19,747 nucleotides of DNA from Ectocarpus siliculosus (Eukaryota; Sar; Phaeophyceae; Ectocarpales; Ectocarpaceae): NCBI GenBank assembly GCA_000310025.1, contig FN649727.1, positions 5,219,974-5,239,720 on the forward strand. Direction: 5' to 3'. Positions 1 to 7,444 of this stretch are shown piece by piece. Each line of letters begins with the position of its first letter. The first letter of the stretch is position 1. The translations under genes were made by a program, and so were the position numbers. The notes beneath the pieces are model-generated. The model was given only the letters and a program-made list of their open reading frames with translations, searched no databases and was not told the origin of the DNA.

Positions 1-328
1 ATAAAAACAATTGGGGTTTACCCCCCCCCCCGGGGTTAAACCCCCCCCCCTTTTTCAAAGTTAAAATTTTTTGGGGGGGGGGGGGGTTTTCCCGGGAAAG
101 GTAAAAAAATAGGGGGGGGGGGGGGTTCCCTTCCCCAAATCCGGAAAGGGGGCCCCCCGGGGGGCCCCAATTTTTTTGGGGGGGGCCCCCCCCCCCAAAA
201 GGGCCAAAAAAGGGGGCCCCCCCCAAAAATTAGGGGAAAAAAAAAGGGGGGTTTTCCCCCGGGAAAAAACCAGAGAAAAAAAAAAGGGGGCCCCCTTTGG
301 GACCCCCCCCCCCCCCCCCCCCCCCCCC
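1..328. other. low-quality contig end (homopolymer artefact)
   Basis: This stretch is almost entirely runs of C, G, A and T of 4 to 15 bases, with no codon structure or recognisable repeat unit. It ends in a run of 26 C (303-328), after which ordinary mixed sequence begins abruptly. The right end of the window has the same texture. I read it as untrimmed low-quality read tail after polymerase slippage at a poly-C tract, not as biological sequence. Reading frames crossing it, including Pro-rich or Gly-rich ones, should be ignored. Confidence 0.85.
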
Positions 329-453
329 GGAAAGCCGCCGCTGCCCACTAGGTGTTTGTCTTCTCCACCCTCTACTAGTACAAGACCGGCAAACGAGATA
401 CCCTCCCCTTCCACTTATGTGTTACCCCGCACACGCAGGCGTCAAAAATACAG

Positions 454-755
454 GCCTTGAAAAGGTGACCTATGCAGGGTCAGGGGGTACTTCTCCCACC
501 ACGGAGTGGGTGCACCCTTCCGTCGCCGAGTTGTTCCGCAGCCAAGGACCCTCGGTATTCGGCGCTGGGGCTCTGGCAACCGCCGATGCCGATGCTGCGC
601 GGGAGGCGGTAAGACGCCACAAAGAGCAGAAGAAGAGATCCAGCGATGGAGGCAAGCGACCAGGGAGCGAAGATGTGATGAGTACTCTCCGCTTGCTGGA
701 AAAGCAAGTCCTGGCCATGGCTGGAGGAGGGGCGCGCGGTTCTGGCGGTGCCTGA
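454..755 (+). CDS. probable terminal exon of an unrecognised protein (5' part missing)
   Basis: A plus-strand frame stays open up to TGA at 753-755. The readable part includes TTEWVHPSVAELFRSQ, then an Ala-rich helix-like stretch (ATADADAAREAVRRHKEQKK), a basic linker and a C-terminal amphipathic helix (VMSTLRLLEKQVLAMA). This charged, helical composition looks coding. The frame runs back into the junk end, so the true beginning is lost; acceptors such as the AG at 452-453 or 476-477 could start this exon, and I chose the first without strong evidence. The sequence after the stop becomes G/T-rich, as it does after the other plus-strand gene here, which supports a gene end. I do not recognise the family. 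The opposite-strand frame over the same bases looks like a shadow. Confidence 0.42.
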
Positions 756-1185
756 CTTCTCTGAATGGCCCTTGACAAGAAGCCCATGTTCCGAACGTCG
801 ATGTGTACAGTAGAACCCAACATGTGAAAGGAGTGTTCGTGTTTCAGCGTGTGCGGTGGTCTAGTAGGGACGGACAGGTGACGTGCCTACGCCAATGCAT
901 CACATGCTTCTTAGGCTGGTGTTCGTGCCGTAGATTATGTGTTCAAGAAAAGCTGCATCACTCTCTGGTTGTTGCAAAGAGCTTATAGTAGACCAAGTGC
1001 AGCCGAGTAATGCACGTACAGTAGCCAACACATATTTCCCCAACGTACGTACTGTGGAGCTGACCACATCGCAAAAAACGCCCCCTGCAGCTGGCTCGAG
1101 CAATGGGGAAATATGAAGGAACCTTATGATGTGTGGTTCGGCCGTTTGAGAGTCTGATCAGCGATTCAATATTTGGGGCAATGAA
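756..1185. other. intergenic / probable 3' flank
   Basis: There is no convincing gene here. The first part, to about 880, is G/T-rich on the plus strand and is probably the 3' UTR of the upstream plus-strand gene. The rest holds only short frames of about 60 codons on either strand, without codon bias or motifs. Confidence 0.4.
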
Positions 1186-1638
1186 CTACTTCTTTCGTAC
1201 CGGTACAGTATAACGGACAGTTTGACGAGAGAAAGTGCTAGGTGTTCGATATGGAGGACATACGCCATGTCGTCGGAATGATGCCGCGGGTCCAACCCTT
1301 AAGCTTGCATTCACCATTCCCCCGACCAACGTTGCTACCACATACTTCTCGTTACGGACAGCGAACCGCTGACCACCAGTGGCATACGAAGTATATCTTT
1401 CAAGAGCCAGGAGATCGGCCTCCTGTAGGAAATCGTTTTTTCCAAGCACGCTGTTTAGGCGGGACAACACGGGTGCATCCCCAGCCCAACCGATTCTTCT
1501 TGCCATATTGACACAAGTGGCGCGGTCAACACCACTGGACTGAAAGACCAGGTGGATGTGGGCCTCCATGGGGAGGGCGTCGAACACCCGAAACAGGTAC
1601 GCGTATGCATATGCATACATGCATATAAATCTACACAA
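1186..1638 (-). CDS. hypothetical protein, unknown family
   Basis: A 150-codon minus-strand frame. The first ATG (1638) opens into a low-complexity YAYAYAY segment encoded by an alternating purine-pyrimidine tract (about 1598-1626). A second ATG at 1569 (MEAHIHLVFQSSG) is a more natural start. The middle has a plausible protein texture, with CVNMARRIGWAGDAPVLSRL followed by DFLQEADLLALERYTSYATG and a hydrophobic strand near VVATLVGG. Codons there favour purine-N-pyrimidine. The C-terminal 40 residues are basic and less convincing. It lies 311 bp beyond the stop of the RING gene on the same strand. I do not recognise a domain. It could be a lone exon, a gene remnant or a chance frame; the plus strand also has a short open stretch ending at a GT (1596), so the strand is not certain. 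Confidence 0.33.
   Translation of the reverse strand: MCRFICMYAYAYAYLFRVFDALPMEAHIHLVFQSSGVDRATCVNMARRIGWAGDAPVLSRLNSVLGKNDFLQEADLLALERYTSYATGGQRFAVRNEKYVVATLVGGMVNASLRVGPAASFRRHGVCPPYRTPSTFSRQTVRYTVPVRKK
1598..1626. repeat. alternating purine-pyrimidine tract
   Basis: A nearly perfect alternation of purines and pyrimidines built from TATGCA / TACATGCA units. It is a simple low-complexity tract with Z-DNA-forming potential. It lies at the 5' end of the minus-strand hypothetical frame. Confidence 0.6.
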
Positions 1639-1949
1639 AAGATCGTGATTCCGACGAAAGCTACGCAGGACAGCTCACCAATCTACAATGTCTCCGATAT
1701 TGTTCACGACGTACCAGGTACAACATACAGAATAGAAAAGCACGTACACAGTAAAGTACGAAGACAGACGCGAGCACAGATGCAAGCACACTTGAGTTCA
1801 GATATGCAAAAAAGGATGCACATCGACACACGCAGACAGGTTAACACATGTCAATGCCCGCGAAGACGCCCAAAACAAAACCACCTCTAACTTACAGTCC
1901 TTTGGGCATGTACCGTTGACAGAGAGACACATATCGCTAACGTTAAAGT
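1639..1949 (-). other. probable 3' UTR/flank of the RING-finger gene
   Basis: This follows the TGA of the minus-strand RING gene. It is A/C-rich on the plus strand, so G/T-rich on the sense strand of that gene. It has no coding frame worth reporting and I cannot identify a definite polyadenylation signal. Confidence 0.4.
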
Positions 1950-4507
1950 TCACGCCACTTCATGGGGGGGCGCCGTAGTTGCGAGAGTGGAGCCAATTTC
2001 GACATTCGGCACTTGCCTCCTACAGGTCGGACACGAATCCTGCATCGAGAGCCACTTCCCAACACAGACCCTGTGGAAGACGTGGTTGCAGGGGAGGCGA
2101 CAGAGGTGCTGCCCTGCCGTGTCATTCTCCGACAGGCAGATCACGCACCCCCGAACACCACCGCCGTCAACTTCTCCAACAGCCCCCTCCACGGGTTGAG
2201 AGGCATCCGGGAGCGCGGCAATAGTCTCTTTTGAGCAGCAACGACCAGTGTAGTCGCTCCTACGCCCCGCGGTATCGCTTGCTTCACCACCGGCCAGGTC
2301 CGCAAGGTATCCTTGCATGCGGCTTGCACCCGATATCGCCGTCGCCGCGGCCGCCAATCTGGGAAGCGCCTGGAGAGCGGCATCGATCACCTCTTGCGTG
2401 AGGTCCACTCCGGCGGGCCGTAGCGCTACCCGCCCTCCCACGGAGTAAGTGCCGGCGGAGCCACTGGCTGCCTGTCCTTCTCGTACAGCGGCGGGACGTG
2501 GTGCGTTGGGCGCGGGGGGCGGGGCGCCATCGGGTACTGAAGACGTCGTCGTCAGCACGGGAGAGTTGCCCGGGGCTGACTGTGCAGCAGTCGCAGCGGG
2601 GACCGTCGCAGACAAGAGACGGAGCATCCGCCGCAGCGTGGACACAACGTCGCTGCTGATGCGCCCCAGAGAAGAGTCCTCCCCGTGAGGGAGCGCGCCC
2701 GCCGCCGCCACGGTTCGACCAAAGCTGTTGACAATGTCGGATAGGGTGGACACCTGCCGCTGGCGCACGACAAACTGCTCGTGTTGGAGGCGATGGAGGT
2801 GGACTAGAGATTGGTTCTGCTGCCCACGGAGACGAGCGATCTCCAAAATTAGCCTCCCCCGCTCGGTATCGATGCCGTTCATAGCTGCTTCTAGCTCCCG
2901 GACCGGGAGAGCCATGTCACCGCGGCCGGAGGTTTCGCCGGCGTTTGCCTCACGTGTTGAAGAGGCGGCACCGCTGCCCGTTCCTTCCATCCCGCGCGGA
3001 GACGCCCGTCTGCTCCCAGCTTCTCGAACCAAGCGCGGCCCACTGTCCAGAGACGGAGTCCTGTCACTGCCGAGCGTTCTTAAGGCAGCGAGGTCAGTAG
3101 GTGCTGCTTCCATTGTCCCACCAATGTCGATGTCTGCGGGAAGGTGTTGTCCCGCGGTAGCCGATCCCGCCATTCCGACACCATGGCTTTCGCTTGTTTC
3201 TCGCTCCGCCGTCCTCCTACTACTGTTGACCTCCTCAACAAGTTCCTGTGCTGCTGGCGAGGACACCGGGCGCGGTAGCGCAAGTGCAGAGGTCAAATGT
3301 TGACCCGACCTCGTCCGCGTGCTATGCTCCTCGTTCGTCTCGTCAATCGACGCGTCTCCAGTGGCGACAGAGCTTTCTTGTGCTCCACCATCTTGCCTCG
3401 GCAAGACAGCAGTCGACCGACAAAGATGTTCCCCAGCCTCTGGGTTGCTGAATGTAGTCAAACCTGCTTGTTGTTCCCGTCTCAGCATACTGGCCGCACG
3501 CGACCCTCCGCCGCCTTCTGGCACCCGGGCAACGATGGGTGCACCGTCTCTGTTGGCGTGCCCTGGAGGCCCTATCGGCTGCGACGGCGGGGTTGAAACA
3601 CTGAACTCGTCAGGTAGTGCGCTTGACGAAGCCCCTGCCATCAACCAAGAAGAAGTAGGCAGGGACACAGCCGGCGGTGAAATTGAAATCCTCGGCGAAC
3701 GCGTAGACATTGCATCAGCGGACGCTTGCGAGCCAGATGATGCTGTTGCTCGCCCTCCTTCTCCTATTCCTCGGGAAGAAGGACCAGGGCCAGCAGATCC
3801 ATTCTCGAACGCATCCACCTCAGCACTGGTCGATGGAAGCGACGTTTGCGACACCGCTGGTCCATGCCGGGATTCCAACAGCTGTAGGAGAGAATCCAGG
3901 CTATCCGATGCCGATCTCACACCTATCTCTACGGCATCTATTGCGGTTGAGGCCGCGTCAAGTCGTGCCGACACTGCCCTCAGCGCCGTGGTATCCCGCC
4001 CCGTCCCCCTTACGACCGCGCTGTATGCCACCGCTGGCGTCCTCCATGAATCTCTACCGCCCCCGGCCAAACGGCGTATACTAGCTCGACCGCCGTCCGA
4101 CCTTCCGTGGCGGTTCGGGACTCTATGCGGGTAGGCCGTGGGATGATTCTGCCGATCCTGTTGTGGCTGTTGTTGCTGCTGCTGCGACGAAGACGGAGAC
4201 CAAGAATCCCTCGCTGAATCTCTTCGGCGAGGCGTGTCGGCTGAACCAGCCCCGGGAAGAGGTGTGGACAGCGACGAGGTTGACGCCCGCGCGGACAGCG
4301 TACGAGGAATCAAACTCTGAAGTTCTAGCCCACGTGCGGTGGGCACCACGGGACGGGTTGAAGACATCGATGCAGCTCTTCGGTTCCGGCTGCTAATGCT
4401 TCTGGTGACACGTAGGGGAGCGCTGTCGCTACATTCAGCCGTACCCGTTCGCGCGAAGTATGGGTGCGAGGCGGCCTCACTTGATGACCGAGCGCTGGTG
4501 GTAATGC
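1950..4507 (-). CDS. RING-H2 finger protein, probable E3 ubiquitin ligase (main exon)
   Basis: A long minus-strand frame (open from an ATG at 4640, 896 codons) ends at TGA 1950-1952. Near the C terminus, at 2022-2147, it has a complete RING-H2 finger: CVIC, then LPCNHVFH, RVC and DSCPTC, spacing C-x2-C-x15-C-x1-H-x2-H-x2-C-x10-C-x2-C. All eight zinc ligands are present, with the W of GKWL that usually contacts E2. Such fingers recruit ubiquitin-charged E2 enzymes, so an E3 ligase role follows from family knowledge; substrate and location are unknown. Upstream is an amphipathic helix rich in E, L, Q and R, probably a coiled coil (about 2700-2900), a second helix (about 3860-3985), a polyglutamine tract (4155-4184) and long Ser/Ala/Thr/Arg-rich disordered sequence. 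I place the exon start at 4507 because TTTCCTCGCCAG ending at 4508 is a strong acceptor and the residues before it are of different character. If unspliced, translation could start at 4640. A 271-codon plus-strand frame opposite is a shadow. Confidence 0.82.
2022..2147 (-). other. RING-H2 zinc finger domain
   Basis: The 42-residue C3H2C3 finger of the gene above runs from the first Cys of CVIC to the last Cys of PTC. All metal ligands are intact. Only 23 residues follow it, so the finger is effectively C-terminal, as in many plant-type and algal RING-H2 ligases. Confidence 0.93.
4155..4184 (-). repeat. polyglutamine-coding CAG/CAA tract
   Basis: A short mixed CAG/CAA run encodes six Gln, one Pro and two Gln on the minus strand, straight after a Ser-rich stretch in the disordered part of the RING protein. 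The units are imperfect, so expansion is not obvious, but it is a likely site of length polymorphism. Confidence 0.75.
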
Positions 4508-6218
4508 CTGGCGAGGAAACAGTCGGAATGGCAAGATAGGGTTGGTCAACAAAGCGGACAAGTGAAGGGATAAAGCAGGCTGGGAAAGCGTCTACAGTCG
4601 ACCCGTTAATAAGGACCCATAGGTGTTCGAGTCTAAACATATCCGTAACGGATGGATAGTAACTGGGGGTAACGAAGATGTTCTATACCTCAAACAACAC
4701 GCCTTTTGGCAGGACGTTTCGGTATGCTGCAGGACAGCATATCGTGGCGAGCAACTCGTGCTCACATACCATGTATCGAATGTCACTAGGTGTTGGCCGC
4801 ACCTCCCCCCCTCCTTCTACGCTTTCTTGGGTGTCATGCGTGAACGACGGCACTGCTCTCGAGCGCAGGCAGGTGTGTTTCCCTGTACTCAAAATTCCTT
4901 CCTTCGCGTACAAAAAGAGGCGAACGTCCTCAAAACCAGAGTGAACCTGGACCTCTGAAGAGGCGACGGAATGCATGACGAATAGCCGACCGCCGCTGCC
5001 GCCGTCGTCCTCTTCTCTCGATATGTTATCAACTTGTTCGTTGGACAGGCCCTAATCTACAGCCTGCATTGTTTTCATTGCTACCTCTTCTTCCAATGCC
5101 CCCGAGTCACCTTCTACAAGAACCACCCTTGATCACTGCATACCAGGCGCAGTGAAGTCTACGAGTTTCTCGACGAAGAAATCGACCGCCAACACTTGGG
5201 GCATGAGAATGGAATCTGTTACGTTCGGTGGCATCAACATCTTCGCGACGTGCCGCGAAGGTTGTCGATGATGACACTATCCTTCTCGCCCTCTAGAGGA
5301 TTTTTAGACACGTCAGATTGCCTCCTGATGCTAGACCCCGTACCTATTCTGCATGTCCTCCTGCATCTGAAAAAAACGACCTTGCTTACGGCAGTAGAGG
5401 AATCGCCCGTAAAATGTGAGGCTCGCTAGCAGAGTTTCGACTGTAGACCCAAGACCCTCTTGCCGCTAATCGAACAAGAAGGTCAAGGTGGAACGTGCCA
5501 TGTTGGCCGAGGCCTGCAGCATAGAGGGCACCTTGGCTTGAAAGGTTTACAGCGTTTCCAAAAGGGGTAGTCTAGAGAGCGGGCACCCGACTGACTGTGC
5601 CTATTGCTCCAGCTCAAAAGGCTTGTGTTGAACTACTGTAACCAAAGCTTTACATATTCGAACGGGCTCGCGTAAACTGCACTCTACTATACATGGCCTC
5701 CCCAGTTCGCTACTTGGATAGTAGGGTCAGCGTGTGATCGCATACAATAAGGCCACATGAGACCTACCAGGGATCACAGTCATCCGTGCAATGTGCGCAA
5801 ATACGAAGTGGATAATAATACGACACGTTCTTATCGGCGTGTATTGGTCGAATTGGAGCCAAAGACAGCGTTCAAGGCAGGAAAGTTCTTGCGTACGTCG
5901 GTCTGCATTGGGGGACAATTCTACATTGCAGTCGTGTCTGAATCGTTGAGACGGAAATAATTGATTGACGGCTACTACACAACACATCGACGGCGGAAGG
6001 TTGCACTGAGTACACAGCAGCATGTTGGCATGTTTACTTCACGGTACACAGAACGTCGCTGCTGTGGACATTTTCAAAATATGCAAACTCCACAGCACCA
6101 GCAACTCAACCATTATGTTGAGTCTGGCAGTCTCCAATGAGCTTGACCCGAAGACAAGCGGAATGGTTTTGGTGGGACTGGTACACGCGGCAGGAACAAA
6201 GGCGCCTCTCCGACTCAC
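4508..6218 (-). other. proposed large intron of the RING gene, with coding-like remnants
   Basis: Under the two-exon model, this 1.7-kb stretch is the intron between donor G|GTGAGT (6218-6213) and the acceptor AG at 4509-4508. There is no intact gene inside. Between about 4508 and 5335, and again near 5467-5537, the minus strand shows protein-like stretches broken by in-frame stops and a frame change; these are described as a separate feature. The remainder, 5540-6218, holds only short frames without codon bias. If the intron is wrong, this is intergenic sequence upstream of an RING gene starting at 4640. Confidence 0.45.
4641..5537 (-). pseudogene. possible decayed coding sequence, unknown family
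   Basis: Reading the minus strand downward from about 5537, fragments look coding: MLQASANMARSTLTFLFD, then SVIIDNLRGTS, a frame change near 5240, PQVLAVDFFVEKLVDF, a TGA (5133-5135), VVLVEGDSGALEEEVAMK, a TAG (5052-5054), then about 120 codons including GFEDVRLFLYAKEGIL, and a TAG at 4683-4685. The same frame continues into the 4640 ATG of the RING frame (MFRLEHLWVLINGS). Three stops in about 200 codons is fewer than the nine or so expected by chance, but this was picked from six frames, so support is modest. No splice sites obviously remove the stops. I do not recognise a family. The plus strand also has a coding-like stretch near 5150-5260, so even the strand is uncertain. Confidence 0.28.
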
Positions 6219-6585
6219 CGAGTCTGCTGTGATCCTCTCCTGTTTCCGCTGTGACTGCGGACCGAAGTGTCGAAACAGCAGCAGGCACTCCCGTTAAACC
6301 ATGACCAGGGCCACAACCGTGCCCCGGGCGGTCAGCTGAAATATCAGAATCGACCCCTCCATCAACCAGTGGCGTCGCTGCTTCTACTACTCCTTGATGA
6401 GCAATGTCTCTTCGAGGGCATGATCCTTCGTTTGAATGCGGCACAATCGTTGTTGCACTTCTACTGCCACGGGCACGGCGGGTCAGATCCACATGGGTGC
6501 GGGCGGCCTCCGGAGTCCTGCAAGCTCTGGGTGTGGATGGTACATCACTGGTATCTCCTGGTGGTCCATTGTTGGACCCCTCCAT
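6219..6585 (-). CDS. proposed first exon of the RING-finger gene
   Basis: A minus-strand frame opens with ATG at 6585 (MEGSNNGPPGDTSD) and encodes about 122 residues of hydrophilic, Pro/Ser/Thr/Arg-rich, probably disordered sequence. This matches the character of the large downstream RING exon. It ends at a near-perfect donor, G|GTGAGT, with the last exon base at 6219. One base of a codon is left over. The proposed acceptor at 4508 leaves two bases before the downstream frame, so the phases agree and form a Gly codon (GGC). The spliced frame would be 974 codons plus stop. The link is inferred from splice signals and phase alone; another exon in the gap, or an unrelated small gene, is possible. 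Confidence 0.42.
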
Positions 6586-6811
6586 GCTCTTCACCTGCGA
6601 GCCCAGTGTGACTGCTGTGTGGAGTCAGAGTGGTCGGAGCGTCGACGGCGGCGCAACGGCAAGAGGGGGATCCGCGTATTGTACAGGTGTTCGTAGGGAC
6701 TTCCGAAGCATCTGTAACGTGTGATGCAACTTCTTATTTCTGCTTTTTCATGTGCACGCGAGTCCAAGGGCGCGCTCCAACAGCCGCAGGTAGCCACCCT
6801 GAGGTAGATCC
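6586..6811. promoter_or_regulatory. short divergent intergenic region, candidate bidirectional promoter
   Basis: Only 226 bp separate the proposed start codon of the minus-strand RING gene (6585) from the ATG of the plus-strand flagellar-like gene (6812). Any promoters for both must share this stretch, including the 5' UTRs. I see no TATA box and no X-box-like palindrome of the RFX type. If the RING gene actually starts at 4640, the shared promoter idea falls away. Confidence 0.4.
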
Positions 6812-7444
6812 ATGCCACCCAAGGGCAAAGATAAGGGGAAAAAGGGAGCGAAGGGTGCTGGGGCCGTTCCCAATGTGATCGATGAACCTCCCCAACCGGC
6901 TCCGGGCACTCCCCACTGCCTGTGCCTCGTGCTCGAAGTGTCCTTGTTAGTCGATCCCTCCGGTCGTACGGCGACCTCCCGTGGCAGTGAAAGTGGCGAC
7001 GATGTTGCACAGGGCAACGAGTCGATTCTTGTGGAGCCTGTGTTTAGATATACTTTCATAAACGGTGAAAGAATCACTACCCCGCCGATCGGCCTCCCTG
7101 GTTCTTCGTGGACCAGACTGAATCCTGCTGCAAACATTAGCGAAAATGCGCAAGAAGCGGAGCAGTCCACAACGGCGGCCAAGGAACCTGCTGGGGCTGC
7201 AGATGCAGACAGACAGCCAGATGCCAACGAAGGGCCTCTCGAGCCCATTGTATGGAGGTATACAAGGACACATCAGCTGCAAGGGGCAGACGAGGACGAG
7301 GTGTGGTTCATATACACAGGGGGGGTCAACAACTCGGAGACCGCATGATCCACATGTTGATCATGCGCATGCCGTGGATACAACCCGAACTATCAATGTT
7401 CTTCGCGACCATCTATCCATCCAGCTCAGCAGCTCGTCAATTAG
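6812..7444 (+). CDS. flagellar-like gene exon 1 (carries apparent frameshift)
   Basis: Starts at ATG 6812. The first frame runs through VFRYTFINGERITTPP and WRYTRTHQ to EVWFIYTGG and would stop just after 7345. The continuation VDTTRTINVLRDHLSIQLSS, which suits the family, is in another frame that begins exactly at the G7 run 7319-7325; six G instead of seven would join them. That second frame ends at AG|GTTAAC (7444/7445) in phase 2, which then fits exon 2. No intron of credible length fits between the two frames. Confidence 0.66.

Noticed and set aside
61-460. Gly-rich and Pro-rich frames at the left end
   Set aside because: They are translations of homopolymer junk and reflect only runs of C and G.
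3319-4134. 271-codon plus-strand open frame
   Set aside because: It lies entirely opposite the RING gene's GC-rich, Ser/Ala-rich exon. Its translation has no motif, and such antisense openness is expected from that codon bias.
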